DNA from: Streptomyces sp. KMM 9044
Lineage (GTDB): Bacteria > Actinomycetota > Actinomycetes > Streptomycetales > Streptomycetaceae
Length of the DNA stretch: 64,000 nucleotides
Direction: 5' to 3'
Assembly (NCBI RefSeq): GCF_024701375.2
Contig: NZ_CP113910.1
Coordinates: 2,976,001-3,040,000, forward strand
The notes below the pieces were generated by a model, which did not search any database, was not told the DNA's origin, and saw only the letters and a program-made list of their open reading frames with translations. Both the position numbers and the translations under genes were made by a program. Shown here one piece after another: positions 33,940 through 43,279 of the stretch (the stretch's first letter is position 1; every line of letters starts with the position of its first letter).

Positions 33940-35415
33940 TCACCCGTGCTGGGCGCGGGCGGTCAGGCGGGCCATGCGGGCGCGGGCGGACTCCAGTTCC
34001 TCGAGTTCGTCGGCGGCCGGGCCGCCCTCGCCGGCGAGTTCGGTCCACCGCTCGATCAGGTCGCGTCCCAGTTCCAGACCGCGCAGCGGGTCGCGCACCG
34101 CGCGCCAGGCGGTGGCCGCGCTGCGGACGTTGCCGTAGGCGGCCTCCGCGTCGCCCGCCCGACGGTGGATACCGGCGAGGTCGAGGGAGAGCCGGAAGGC
34201 GTGCAGCGGCTCGTCGCCGAGGTAGGCGATGTACGCGGTCAGCTCGCGCAGCCGGAGTACCTCGGGGTGCTCGGGCCCCAGCGTCTGCGAGGCCTCGGCC
34301 ACCGTCTCCCCGGCCAGTCGCGCCGCGGTCTCGATCCGGCCCGCCCGGACTGCGTCGTCGATCAGGCCCATGGGACCGGCCAGACGGGTCTCGCCCGGTA
34401 CGGCCGGCGGCTCGTCCCCGAGCATCGCCTCCGCCACGGCGTCGAAGCCGCGGGGCGGCATCGGTCGGCGATCGGGGTCGCTGCCGGTGCCGGTTCCGGT
34501 GCCGGTGCCGGTGCCACTGCCGCACACGTCCTCGGGAAGCGGTTCGGGCATCCGGGGACGGCCGGTTCGCGGCGCCGGACCGGCCGGCGGAGGCAGGGGG
34601 CTCGGTATCCGGTCGACCGGCGGGAGCGGGTATGCCGGGGGCCTCGGGGACGCTGCCGGGCCCCCCGGGGGGCTGTCCGCTTCGGGGGCGGGGTGCGGCC
34701 GCGCGTCCATGGGCGGTGGCGGGCCGAACTCACCGGTCGGCGCCGCGACCGTTCCCGGGGGTGCCGCTCCTGTCGCCGCCCCGGGCACCGGTCGCAGCCG
34801 GAAGGTGGGGGCAGAGTCCCGTACGGCGTCGGGTACCGGATCCCGGTCCGGGGCTGATGCCCGTGCCGGAGCCGGGTCCGGCACGGGACGCAGGATGTGG
34901 GTGGACCGGTCGTGCCCGGGGCGCGGGGGCAAAACGGCGACCGGGCCCGGGGCCGGGGCTGCGGAGAAGGACGCGTCGGCATGCGGCGCGGCCGCTGGTT
35001 CCTCCTGGACCACACCCCGGCCCGGCGCACGGCCCGGCCCCGGCTCCGGCGCGGCCCCCGGCGCGGACTCCGGCCCCGGCTCCGGTTTCATCGGCGCCGG
35101 CTCCCCCGTGAAGCGGCTGGCGCCGTCCGGGCCGACCTGGAGGGGGACCACGTAGCCGATGCGCTCGTCGTGGACGGTGGCCAGGACGGCATGCCCCGAG
35201 GCGAGGGCGATGCGGTGGAGCCGGTTCAGCACGGCGTGCTGAACCGGCTCATCGGGTCCGGCGACCACCAGTACCCCGTCGACGGACGCACTCCGCGGGC
35301 CCGCGCCGCCCTCCGCCGCGACGGGTATACGGACGTCGATCGGCACTGCAGCAAGGTGCGCCGCGTGTGCGGCCTGCTGCTGTCCCCGCTTCTTCTCACG
35401 GCCGAGTCGCGCCAT
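33940..35415 (-). CDS. TPR-like protein with long proline-rich centre
   Basis: A 491-residue cytosolic protein. Residues 1-100 form a small domain (VDVRIPVAAE, VLVVAGPDEPVQHAVLNRLHRIALASGHAVLATVHD). Residues 105-345 are Pro/Ala/Asp-rich and disordered, including a (Gly-Thr)5-6 run. Residues 355-485 are helical repeats resembling TPRs (ETAARLAGETVAEASQTLGPEHPEVLRLRELTAYIAYL begins them). Similar proteins are common in Streptomyces with no assigned function. It is divergent from the gene at 35548 with a 132-bp gap. Confidence 0.75.
   Translation of the reverse strand: MARLGREKKRGQQQAAHAAHLAAVPIDVRIPVAAEGGAGPRSASVDGVLVVAGPDEPVQHAVLNRLHRIALASGHAVLATVHDERIGYVVPLQVGPDGASRFTGEPAPMKPEPGPESAPGAAPEPGPGRAPGRGVVQEEPAAAPHADASFSAAPAPGPVAVLPPRPGHDRSTHILRPVPDPAPARASAPDRDPVPDAVRDSAPTFRLRPVPGAATGAAPPGTVAAPTGEFGPPPPMDARPHPAPEADSPPGGPAASPRPPAYPLPPVDRIPSPLPPPAGPAPRTGRPRMPEPLPEDVCGSGTGTGTGTGTGSDPDRRPMPPRGFDAVAEAMLGDEPPAVPGETRLAGPMGLIDDAVRAGRIETAARLAGETVAEASQTLGPEHPEVLRLRELTAYIAYLGDEPLHAFRLSLDLAGIHRRAGDAEAAYGNVRSAATAWRAVRDPLRGLELGRDLIERWTELAGEGGPAADELEELESARARMARLTARAQHG
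34483..34512. repeat. 6-bp tandem repeat (GCCGGT) in the TPR-like gene
   Basis: Five successive hexamers (one with TCCGGT) encode alternating Gly-Thr in the disordered centre of the protein. Length variation here would stay in frame. Confidence 0.8.
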
Positions 35416-35547
35416 CGTCCCCTCATTCGGGTTGTTGACCTACCGACGAGTCTGTCCGCTGAGCCCTGTTTCTCACGTCACCGCGTTGTCACAGGCTCGT
35501 CCCAACGGCCGGCACGAGGACCGGGGTGGCGGGGCGGGAGAACGGGC

Positions 35548-36054
35548 ATGCGTACAGTCCTGCGACAAGGACCGGAGATCTGGATCCGAGGGCCGGTGGG
35601 AGAGCCGGAGCCGGACCCGCCGGAGTTCGCCCACGCCCAGGCGGTGACCCGGCGCTTCTCCTGGGGCGGCCTCCAGGGCAGTGCCGGGGTCGCCACCCTC
35701 GCCGCGGTGCACGGTGATCACGACAACGGCCGCGCCTGGCCCGGACCGGCCGGTCCTCAGCCGGTGCTGCTCGTCGCCCGGACACACGCGTCCGGTCTGG
35801 AGACCGTCGTCCCGGCCGTGGAGATGTTCCGGCGCGGGGAGGTCCCGTACGGGCTCGCTCTCGATGCCGTTGTCCTGGTGGCGGACGCGCCGGGTTGCCT
35901 GCCGCGCTCCCTCGCCCAGCGGATCCGGTACCTCGAGTCCGTGGCCGATGTCTACCGCGTGCCGTGGGTGCCCGCGTGGCGCCTGGGAGACCTGGGCGGC
36001 CGACGGCCGCGCGAGGCCGGGCCACTGGCCCGCCTGACGGGATCGATGCGCTGA
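35548..36054 (+). CDS. conserved actinobacterial protein, DUF6668-like
   Basis: A 168-residue protein reminiscent of a Streptomyces group (DUF6668) that keeps [10 protein letters not shown] at the start, [19 protein letters not shown] (a P-loop-like glycine stretch without the Lys-Thr/Ser), [13 protein letters not shown] and [10 protein letters not shown]. It may be a degenerate partition/pilus-type ATPase, but no function is known. ATG 35548 is used; the frame from 34897 is a shadow of the TPR-like gene. It ends 35 bp before the amidase start. Confidence 0.6.
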   Translation: MRTVLRQGPEIWIRGPVGEPEPDPPEFAHAQAVTRRFSWGGLQGSAGVATLAAVHGDHDNGRAWPGPAGPQPVLLVARTHASGLETVVPAVEMFRRGEVPYGLALDAVVLVADAPGCLPRSLAQRIRYLESVADVYRVPWVPAWRLGDLGGRRPREAGPLARLTGSMR

Positions 36055-36089
36055 GCGGCGGCCGGGACGCCACTCGGGCTTCGGCCTCG

Positions 36090-37982
36090 GTGACGGAGAT
36101 CGCCTCCGCGGTGCGCACGGGGACGGTGCGGGCCGTCGATGTGGTCGCAGAGTCGCTGGAGCGGATCGAACGGGCCGATCCGGCGCTGTGCGCGTTCACC
36201 GAGGTGTGGGCCGAGGAGGCACTGCGGCGGTCCGGTGAGGTGGACGCCCTGGTCGAGGCGGGCCCTTCGCATCCGCCGCGTCCGTCCGGCCCGGGCGAGG
36301 GCGGGGGTCCCGGGGCTCACGCATGGCTGCCGCTGGCCGGGGTGCCCCTCGCCGTCAAGAAGGGGCGGCACGGGCTGCGGGCGGCGGGCCCGCTGCTCAC
36401 GGCCGGTTGTGTCGCGGTGGGTGCCACCGCGGTACCCGGGCCCGGCACCTCCTGGCAGACCTGGGGTCTCGGGGCGCGCGGACGGACCGTCAATCCGTGG
36501 CGGGCCGACCGTACGCCGGGCGGCTCCTCTGCCGGGGCCGCGGTCGCGGTGGCGGCGGGCCTGGTGCCGCTGGCGACGGGCAGCGACGGCGCGGGGTCGG
36601 TACGCGTCCCGGCGGCTTGGTGCTCAGTCGTCGGCCTCAAGGTCACCAACGGCCTGTTCCCCTCACCCGACCGCACGGGGCTCGCTGCTCCCGGGGTCCT
36701 CGCCCGTACGGCGGCCGACGCGGCGGCCTGGTGGCAGGCGGTGTCACCGACGCCCACCGGCGTCGGTGCGCGGCCGCCCCTCCTGCGCACCGCCGTCTGG
36801 TCCCCCGGTCTCGGCTTCGCAGATCCCGATCCGGAGCCCCTCGCGCTGGCACGGGCAGCGGTCGACCGGCTCGTCGACGCCGGAGTCGTACGGCTCGCAC
36901 GGCCGTCGGCACCGCCGGTGCTCATGGACCCCGCCCCGGCCTGGCTCGTTCTGCGCAACTCCGGCACGGCCCCCTCCGGCCTCGCCGACGCCCACCGCCT
37001 CAGGGCGGAGAACGACCGGCGCCTGGCCCGCCCCTTCACCGGCACCGAGCTGCTGCTCACGCCCACCGCACCCACCGCACCGCACGGCCACGAAGGTCCG
37101 GGGAACGTCTACTCCACCGCGCTCACCTGGGCGTTCAACCTGAGCGGTCACCCCGCGCTGAGCCTGCCCGCCGGGTTCGGCACCGACGGCTGCCCAGCCG
37201 GACTCCAACTGGTGGCGCCGCCCGGACGGGAGGCACTGCTGCTCGCCGTGGCAGGGGCCGCGAAGAAGCCGAGCGGCCGAGGAGCCGAGGGCCGCCGTCC
37301 GAATCCCCTTGGACATTTACTTGCTCATACATATGATGCACATGCCGGTAATTGGTGCGCGCCGACCATCTGGAGGATGACCATGACACGCCGTTTCCTT
37401 TTCGTCCTGGGGAGCGCCCGACGCGACGGCAACTCCGCGCTGCTGTCCCGCCGGGCCGCCGAACAACTGCCCGCGGGTACGGAGCAGCGCTGGATCGACC
37501 TCGCCGACCATCCGCTGCCCGACTTCGAGGACCTCCGCCACGACAGCGAGCACGTCCGCCCCACGGAGGGCGATGTCGCCCTGCTGCTCGACGCCACCGT
37601 CGCGGCGACGGACGTGGTGATCGTCTCGCCGCTGTACTGGTACTCGGTGTCCGCGCAGACCAAGCGCTACCTGGACCACTGGTCGGGCTGGCTGCGCACC
37701 CCCGGCCTGGACTTCAGGGCGACGATGGCGGGGCGCACGCTCTGGGGTGTCACGGTGCTCGCGGACGACGAGCCGGTGGTCGCCGACCCACTGGTCAACA
37801 CGCTCCACCACTCCGCCGCCTACCTGGGCATGCACTTCGGCGGGGTGCTCCTCGGCAACGGCAGCAAGCCCGGTGACGTGCTGAAGGACACCGAGGCCCT
37901 CGCCCGCGCGAAGACGTTCTTCGCACCGGAGGCCCCCGCCCCGCTCGCCCGGTTCCCCTACGAAACCGGGTCTACGCGGTGA
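36090..37982 (+). CDS. amidase lacking its own stop, open in frame into the flavin reductase
   Basis: From GTG 36090 an amidase-signature enzyme of about 400 residues. The catalytic triad is visible: Lys90 in VPLAVKK, cis-Ser in TPGGSSAG (146/147) and nucleophile Ser170 in [12 protein letters not shown], and the C-terminal [11 protein letters not shown] is present. The middle is shorter than in typical 450-480-residue amidases. After [14 protein letters not shown] (about 37275) family similarity ends, but there is no stop: the frame passes through the promoter at 37309-37337 and into the reductase gene. The full ORF is 630 codons. Either a deletion removed the end of the amidase, or a chance fusion protein is made. 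It probably hydrolyses an amide, substrate unknown. Confidence 0.65.
   Translation: MTEIASAVRTGTVRAVDVVAESLERIERADPALCAFTEVWAEEALRRSGEVDALVEAGPSHPPRPSGPGEGGGPGAHAWLPLAGVPLAVKKGRHGLRAAGPLLTAGCVAVGATAVPGPGTSWQTWGLGARGRTVNPWRADRTPGGSSAGAAVAVAAGLVPLATGSDGAGSVRVPAAWCSVVGLKVTNGLFPSPDRTGLAAPGVLARTAADAAAWWQAVSPTPTGVGARPPLLRTAVWSPGLGFADPDPEPLALARAAVDRLVDAGVVRLARPSAPPVLMDPAPAWLVLRNSGTAPSGLADAHRLRAENDRRLARPFTGTELLLTPTAPTAPHGHEGPGNVYSTALTWAFNLSGHPALSLPAGFGTDGCPAGLQLVAPPGREALLLAVAGAAKKPSGRGAEGRRPNPLGHLLAHTYDAHAGNWCAPTIWRMTMTRRFLFVLGSARRDGNSALLSRRAAEQLPAGTEQRWIDLADHPLPDFEDLRHDSEHVRPTEGDVALLLDATVAATDVVIVSPLYWYSVSAQTKRYLDHWSGWLRTPGLDFRATMAGRTLWGVTVLADDEPVVADPLVNTLHHSAAYLGMHFGGVLLGNGSKPGDVLKDTEALARAKTFFAPEAPAPLARFPYETGSTR
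37309..37337 (+). promoter_or_regulatory. promoter of the flavin reductase gene
   Basis: TTGGAC and TATGAT separated by 17 bp, a near-consensus pair in a locally AT-rich patch. The leader is about 40 nt and contains GGAGG before ATG 37383. The AT-rich CATACATATGATGCA around the -10 could also be a regulator site. Confidence 0.65.
37383..37982 (+). CDS. NAD(P)H-dependent FMN reductase/flavodoxin-like oxidoreductase
   Basis: A 199-residue flavodoxin-fold protein: [18 protein letters not shown] is the FMN-phosphate loop, [22 protein letters not shown] the second flavin-contact loop. It likely reduces quinones, nitro- or azo-compounds with NAD(P)H in the cytosol. It has its own promoter and ribosome site, though the amidase frame upstream is continuous with it. 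It converges with the decayed ABC permease and overlaps its end by 11 bp. Confidence 0.87.
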   Translation: MTRRFLFVLGSARRDGNSALLSRRAAEQLPAGTEQRWIDLADHPLPDFEDLRHDSEHVRPTEGDVALLLDATVAATDVVIVSPLYWYSVSAQTKRYLDHWSGWLRTPGLDFRATMAGRTLWGVTVLADDEPVVADPLVNTLHHSAAYLGMHFGGVLLGNGSKPGDVLKDTEALARAKTFFAPEAPAPLARFPYETGSTR

Positions 37983-38470
37983 TGTCCTTCGTCGTGAACC
38001 TCGCCCAGGCCGCCGAGCCGAACACCAGCGCGTACAAGGACTGGAGACCGAGGTTCCTCACCAGGTCCTCCCAGTAGACGGGCTCGCGCACGAGGTCGGC
38101 GAAGGAGAACCAGTAGTGGGAGAAGAAGTACGGGTGGAGGGCGTCGAGCTGCGGGATCTGGCCGAGGATCCGGACGGTGATCAGCAGCCCCACCGTCGTC
38201 GCCATCGCCGCGATGCCGCTGCTGGTCAGCGTGGACACGAACAGGCCGAGCGCCGCCACCCCGACCGGTGACGCGGCGACGGCCAGGGCGATCAGCAGGG
38301 CTCTGCCCAGCCCCTCCGCGAAGCCAATCCGGGTGCCGGAGATGGTCGTGAGGTCGCCGAGCGGGAACAGGAGCGCCCCCACGGCCAGGGCGGAGAGGGC
38401 CACGACGAGGGTGGCGGCCAGGCAGAAGGCGATGACGGTGGCGTACTTGATGAGCAGCAGCCGGGTCCGG
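37972..38470 (-). pseudogene. ABC-2 type permease, N-terminal half missing
   Basis: The frame reads RTRLLLIKYATVIAFCLAATLVVALSALAVGALLFP and continues to [17 protein letters not shown] before TAG, the C-terminal four or five helices of an ABC-2 permease. The expected start, first helices and intergenic space are absent. About 38470 the sequence joins directly to the 3' part of the ATPase gene in another frame. A deletion thus fused the two genes out of frame; an ATG at 38403 could give a 143-residue fragment, unlikely to function. Confidence 0.78.
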
Positions 38471-39358
38471 CCGGCGGGGCGACGAGGAGATACCGGACAC
38501 CGGCCGTCACCAGCGCGGCGTTCACCTCGGCGAGGTCGCGCTCGGGCGCCTCACCGGTCACCCGGTCGTCGGTGGCCACGACATCGCCGACGCCCTGTTC
38601 CTTCAGCACCCGCGCCGCGTCCGCCGGGTCCGGTGCGGTCACCACCAGCCGGCCGCCTGCGGCCAGGTCGGCGACGGGCCCCTGGGTGAGCAGCCGTCCG
38701 CGCGCCATCACGGCGGCATGCGTACCCACCTGCTCGACCTCGTCGAGCAGGTGCGAGGAGAGGAAGACGGTCGCGCCGTCCGAAGCCAACTCCCTCACCG
38801 GAGCGCGGATCTCCCGCATGCCCTGCGGGTCGAGTCCGTTGGCCGGCTCGTCCAGGACGAGCAGGGTGCGGGGCTGGAGCAGGGCCGCCCCGAGTCCGAG
38901 GCGCTGCTTCGTACCGAGGGAGTACGCCTTCGCCTTCTTGCCCACGGCGGCCGTGAGGCCCACCCGGTCCAGGGCGGCGGTGACGCGGGCGCGCCGGGTG
39001 CGCGGATCGGCGGTCGGATCGGCGTCGTCGTATCGCAGAAGGTTGTCCCGGCCGGAGAGGAAGCCGTACAGGGCGGGCCCTCGATGAGGGCCCCGACCCG
39101 CGGGAGCACGGCGCGCGCGGAGCGCGGCATGGGCCGTCCAAGAACGTGCGCCGTGCCCGAGGTGGGCTCGATCAGGCCCATCAGCATGCGGGTGGTGGTG
39201 GTCTTGCCGGATCCGTTGGGGCCGAGGAAGCCGAAGACGCTGCCCGCCGGGACGGTCGGATCGAAGCCGTCGGCGGCGAGCTGCCCGCCGCGGTAGCGCT
39301 TGGTGAGGGTACGGGTGACGCCGTCACCCGTACCCCGCGTGGCGGACGCCTCGCCCAT
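38470..39358 (-). pseudogene. ABC transporter ATP-binding protein, frameshifted and 3'-truncated
   Basis: The N-terminus (ATG 39358) includes Walker [12 protein letters not shown] and runs to VGALIEGP. There one C is missing from GGCCCCGCC near 39080, and the protein continues in the next frame as [29 protein letters not shown] (signature), [13 protein letters not shown] (Walker B) and SSHLLDEVEQVGTH. The usual end is lost at the deletion joint near 38470. By family it was an antibiotic/lipid-type exporter ATPase paired with the permease. It lies behind the LolA-like gene with a 35-bp gap, a common Streptomyces arrangement. Confidence 0.82.
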
Positions 39359-39393
39359 CGGCTCCCTCGTTCCCTGTCGTGCCGCTGGCCGGG

Positions 39394-40662
39394 TTACTTC
39401 GCCTCGTTGGCCGCCTTCACCAGGGTGTCCTTGGTGACGGCGCCCACGTAGACCTTGCCGTCCTCGGTGAGCAGGGCGTTGACCAGGCGGGTGCTGAACA
39501 TGGTGCCCGTGCCGAACCCGCCCTTCACCTGGTCGCCGAACGAGCCGAGGAAGCCGTCGAGGTCCCCGCCTCCGGAGCCGGTCGGCAGACCGCCCTCCGC
39601 GCCGGTGTCGAAGGTGGCGACGGAGTTCCAGCCCTCGCCGAGCACCTCCAGTCCGTCGAGGCCCTTGGCCAGGTCCTCCTCGGACTTCGAGGCACCCTGC
39701 GGCTTCCCGTACTCCCTTCCCCTCTCGTCACCGCCCTGCTCACCGCCCTGCTCACCGCCGTCCGGCTCGCCCTCCTCGGTCACCTTGGCGCCCTTGGGCG
39801 GGGTGAAGTCGAAGGTCGACGCGGCGGGCCGGTCGAAGCTGACCTTGGTGAAGCCGACGTCCACGACGGCGGCACCGCCGCTCGCCGGGGTCAGCGTGAA
39901 CTTCAGCGGCGTACCGGTCCTGTGGTCCACCGCGATGCTGATGGCGCCGACCGTGGAGCCGGACTGCCTGGGCTTGACGACCAGCTTGTACGCGTCCCGG
40001 CCGGCCACCTGCGCGGTGCCGTCGACGGTGACGGACGTGGTGTCGTCGACCGACTTCAGCGCCTCCTCGGCGAAGTCCTTCGGCATGGCCGGGCGCTGGT
40101 GCTCTTGGCCCTCGTCCCCGGCGGACCCGTCGGTGGTGCCGTGGAAGACCTCGTTGGACTCGCTGTCGTAGCCCCAGACGTCCTCGCCGTTGTGGATCAG
40201 GCTGTACTCGGACGCGCTCCCGAGCAGCGACACCTTCTGCCGCTCGGGGCCGTCGGCCGCGATGCGCAGGGTGTGCGTGCCGGACGCCAGCTCGGTGAGC
40301 TTGGCCGTCGGGTCGGCGGAGGAACCGTCGGCATCGCCCCGGCCCATGGCGCCGGAGGCCAGGCTGTTCTCCAGGCCGCCGAGGTCCGGCAGCCCGAGGT
40401 CGGTAGTGATCTTCACGGTGCCGGACAGCTGCTCGACGTCCGACTGGGCGATCTTCTCGATGAGTTGCGCGGCGGTGATCTTCGGCAGGTCCGGGTCGCC
40501 GGAGTCGGCGATCGCGGGGACGAGCCCGATGGTCACGGCCGCCACTCCTATCACCGTGACCGGAACGACGTACCGCGCGGCCCTGCGCCGGCCCGCGCCC
40601 CGCTCGTCGGCCTCGCCGGCCTGACGAGCGGTCGTCGTGTCGTCGGATTCATACGGTGCCAT
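39394..40662 (-). CDS. LolA-like lipoprotein-carrier family protein, membrane anchored
   Basis: A 422-residue protein with one N-terminal membrane helix (about 28-50: [20 protein letters not shown]) and a large extracellular LolA/LppX-type beta domain. Typical elements are [52 protein letters not shown] (shown as family order) and the C-terminal GKVYVGAVT. It probably binds lipid or lipoprotein at the outer face of the membrane. A GGEQ repeat at about 300-310 comes from a 12-bp tandem repeat. GGAGGTAAGG precedes the ATG. It is transcribed ahead of the decayed ABC exporter, its likely former partner. Confidence 0.82.
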   Translation of the reverse strand: MAPYESDDTTTARQAGEADERGAGRRRAARYVVPVTVIGVAAVTIGLVPAIADSGDPDLPKITAAQLIEKIAQSDVEQLSGTVKITTDLGLPDLGGLENSLASGAMGRGDADGSSADPTAKLTELASGTHTLRIAADGPERQKVSLLGSASEYSLIHNGEDVWGYDSESNEVFHGTTDGSAGDEGQEHQRPAMPKDFAEEALKSVDDTTSVTVDGTAQVAGRDAYKLVVKPRQSGSTVGAISIAVDHRTGTPLKFTLTPASGGAAVVDVGFTKVSFDRPAASTFDFTPPKGAKVTEEGEPDGGEQGGEQGGDERGREYGKPQGASKSEEDLAKGLDGLEVLGEGWNSVATFDTGAEGGLPTGSGGGDLDGFLGSFGDQVKGGFGTGTMFSTRLVNALLTEDGKVYVGAVTKDTLVKAANEAK

Positions 40663-40921
40663 GTGTGCCTTACCTCCGTGGTCGGCGGCGGCCTGCGTCT
40701 CGTGTCGCTCACACCAGTCACACCCTGAGCCGCCATTCTCACCCGAATCGGTGAGGAGTGGTGATGTCCGTCGTCTTCCATCTGACCAAACCCGGCGGGC
40801 AGATGCGTCAGACCCCGGACTCAACTCCGTGTACTACTGCGGTATGACACGGGGCGTTGTTTCGGTACCCGACCAGTAGGGGTCGAGGTCCGGGGGCGGC
40901 GGCGGACGGGACGGCGGCGGG

Positions 40922-41932
40922 TCAGCCGGCCCGGTGCACCACCGCGTCGCACAGCTCGACCAGGGCCGTCTTCGACTCGCACTCCGGCAGCGGGGCCAGC
41001 GCCGAACGCGCCTCCTCCGCGTAGCGCACGGTGTCCCGGCGGGCCTGCTCCAGCGCGGGGTGGGCACGCAGCAGCCGCAGCGCCTCGGCATGCCGGGCGT
41101 CGTCGCCGAGGTCGGAGTCGAGCAGCTCGCGCAGGGCGATGTCCTCGGCCAGCCCCAGCCGGGCCGCCCGCTCGCGCAGCCGCAGCACGGGCAGCGTCGG
41201 AATGCCCTCGCGCAGGTCGGTGCCCGGGGTCTTGCCGGACTCGTGGGAGTCGGAGGCGATGTCCAGTACGTCGTCGGCGAGCTGGAAGGCGACCCCGAGC
41301 CGCTCGCCGTACTGAGTCAGCACATCCACGACCGTGTCGTTCGCGCCGGACATCATGGCGCCGAACCGGCAGGCGACGGCGACCAGCGAGCCGGTCTTGC
41401 CGCCGAGGACGTCCAGGTAGTGGTCGACCGGGTCCCGGCCCTCCTGCGGCCCCGCGGTCTCCAGGATCTGACCGGTGACCAGGCGCTCGAACGCCTCGGC
41501 CTGCACCCGTACGGCCTCCGGGCCCAGGTCGGCCAGGATGTGCGACGCGCGCGCGAAGAGGAAGTCGCCGGTGAGGACCGCGACGGAGTTGCCCCATCGG
41601 GTGTTGGCGCTGGGCACCCCGCGCCGTACGGTGGCGTCGTCCATCACGTCGTCGTGGTACAGCGTGGCCAGGTGGGTCAGCTCCACGACCACGGCGGACG
41701 GTACGACACCGGGTGCGTAGGGGTCGCCGAACTGGGCGGCGAGCGTCACGAGCAGCGGCCGGAACCGCTTGCCACCGGCCCGCACCAGGTGCTGGGCGGC
41801 CTCGGTGATGAAGGGGACCTCACTCTTCGTGGCCTCGAGCAGCCCTTCCTCGACAGCCGTCATTCCGGCCTGGACATCGGCCTCCAGAGCCTGGTCCCGC
41901 ACGCTCAGCCCGAACGGCCCGACGACGGTCAC
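40922..41932 (-). CDS. long-chain polyprenyl diphosphate synthase
   Basis: A 336-residue trans-prenyltransferase. The first Asp-rich motif is DDVMD (94-98) within LYHDDVMDDATVRRG and the second is in QLADDVLDIASD. Ala89 and Thr90, four to five positions before the first motif, are small, which favours a long product such as the octa-/nonaprenyl tail of menaquinone. GGKRFRP binds pyrophosphate. Menaquinone is the quinone used by both complex-I clusters in this window, so the function fits. GTG 41932 is the start. Monocistronic. Confidence 0.9.
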   Translation of the reverse strand: MTVVGPFGLSVRDQALEADVQAGMTAVEEGLLEATKSEVPFITEAAQHLVRAGGKRFRPLLVTLAAQFGDPYAPGVVPSAVVVELTHLATLYHDDVMDDATVRRGVPSANTRWGNSVAVLTGDFLFARASHILADLGPEAVRVQAEAFERLVTGQILETAGPQEGRDPVDHYLDVLGGKTGSLVAVACRFGAMMSGANDTVVDVLTQYGERLGVAFQLADDVLDIASDSHESGKTPGTDLREGIPTLPVLRLRERAARLGLAEDIALRELLDSDLGDDARHAEALRLLRAHPALEQARRDTVRYAEEARSALAPLPECESKTALVELCDAVVHRAG

Positions 41933-42507
41933 GAGGGGTCTCCTGTCTGCTGGTGTCCACTGACGCCTAGACGTCTTGCACAGTTTGTCGATAGGTCGCT
42001 GACGTCACTCGAGTCAGCGTATCCGGTCATGTTTCGATCACCGCCAGCACCCACATTCCCCGGCCTCACCCGCACACACGCGGACGGCGCCTCACGGCGC
42101 CCTCCCATATCGGATCACCACCAGATCGTTCCTGACCAGTTGACGACAAAGGATATTCGCCATCTTTCGGGCGTAGCGGCCCGCCCTCGACGCGCAGCCC
42201 CGCCCGCCACCCACCCCATCCGACCCACCCGATCCCGCGGTCCCCTTTGTCGCGATTGTCAAGCCAATTCCCCTTGGCGGCAAATGCTTCCGCGTGGCGC
42301 GTCCAGTGAAGTGAGTCACGCGCGCCCCGGCGCGCCCGCCCCTCACACCTGCCCACGCTTTCCCTTGCCCCGAAAGCGAGTTGACCCTTGACGCCCTCAA
42401 GGGATCAAGTACCCCAAAACCCCCGGAACAAGATCAAGCGGCGCGATCCGTGATCGTCGCACTTGTTTCCGACAAGTGGACTCGCATACGTTCCCGGCTT
42501 GTCGGGC
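41933..42507. other. long intergenic region before the riboswitch
   Basis: No protein-coding pattern was found. It contains a 7-9-7 dyad CGCTGAC/GTCAGCG (41997-42019) just upstream of the polyprenyl synthase start, an unusually AT-rich patch near 42120-42170, and, at its right end, a promoter candidate (TTGTTT at 42463 and CATACG at 42485) overlapped by the dyad CACTTGT-N5-ACAAGTG (42460-42478). Confidence 0.5.
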
Positions 42508-42700
42508 GGACGCCGAATCCTGCCGCCGCCCGCGCCACCCATCGACGAACTCACTCACGCACGGCAGGAGCGGGGGACCCAGGTAAGCCGCCGGACCGGT
42601 GCGCACCCGGAACGGCTCGGGGTGAAGCCATGCCCGCACGGGCACGGCCGGGCACTCTCCCGCCCGAACCCGACAGCTCACCTCGCAGGCGTAGGAGAGG
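42508..42700 (+). ncRNA. c-di-AMP riboswitch (ydaO/yuaA type)
   Basis: The leader of the transglycosylase gene contains the conserved blocks of the ydaO class in order: CCGAATCCTGCCG pairing with CGGCAGGA, then GCGGGGGACCCA, GGGGTGAA, and at the 3' end CGAACCCGACAGCTCACCTCG followed by GTAGGAGAGG (given here in two pieces of the motif). The final GGAGAGG is also the ribosome site, 9 nt before ATG 42710. This class binds cyclic di-AMP and usually turns expression off; in Streptomyces it is known before cell-wall hydrolase genes. Confidence 0.9.
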
Positions 42701-42709
42701 AACACAGAC

Positions 42710-43204
42710 ATGACCGCATCCGGTCCGCCCCGCCGCTTCGGCCGCTCCCGCCTCGTCCGCTCCTTCGCCGTCGCCGGTGTCGCGGCGGTCGCCCTCCCGC
42801 TGTTCGGCGCCACCGCCGCCTCGGCCGCGCCCGCCGCTGCCGCGACGTCCACCCCTGCCGCCGCCGGCACCGTGACCGCGTACCCGGACAACCTCGACGG
42901 CTGGATCCGCGAGTCGCTGTCCGTCATGGCGCAGCACGGCATCCCCGGCGGCTACGACTCCATCCACCGCAACATCCTGCGCGAGTCGTCCGGCAACCCG
43001 CAGGCCATCAACCTGTGGGACTCCAATGCCATGGCCGGCACCCCGTCGAAGGGCCTGCTCCAGGTCATCGACCCGACCTTCCAGGCGTACCACGTGCCCG
43101 GCACGGCCTTCGACCCGTTCGACCCGGTCGCGAACATCGCGGCGGCCTGCAACTACGCGGCAGACCGCTACGGCTCCATCGACAACGTCTTCGGTGCCTA
43201 CTGA
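42710..43204 (+). CDS. secreted lytic transglycosylase (SLT domain)
   Basis: A 164-residue exported enzyme. The first 39 residues are a signal peptide (twin Arg-rich start, hydrophobic core, ATAASA-AP cleavage). The catalytic Glu92 lies in ILRESSGNPQAIN, and GLLQVIDPTFQAYHVPG is the second SLT motif. It cuts peptidoglycan glycan strands in the cell wall, probably for growth, germination or remodelling. Expression is under the c-di-AMP riboswitch directly upstream, linking wall cleavage to osmotic/c-di-AMP state. Confidence 0.92.
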   Translation: MTASGPPRRFGRSRLVRSFAVAGVAAVALPLFGATAASAAPAAAATSTPAAAGTVTAYPDNLDGWIRESLSVMAQHGIPGGYDSIHRNILRESSGNPQAINLWDSNAMAGTPSKGLLQVIDPTFQAYHVPGTAFDPFDPVANIAAACNYAADRYGSIDNVFGAY

Positions 43205-43279
43205 GACACCTGAGACATCCGATACGTCCGGGCCCGTCGGAACGCCGGCGGCACCGGCCACACCGGCGGACGCCGAGGC

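Noticed and set aside
35895..36089. Upstream extension of the amidase frame to 35895
   Set aside because: This part overlaps the DUF6668-like gene in another frame and has no amidase similarity; GTG 36090 begins the conserved [10 protein letters not shown].
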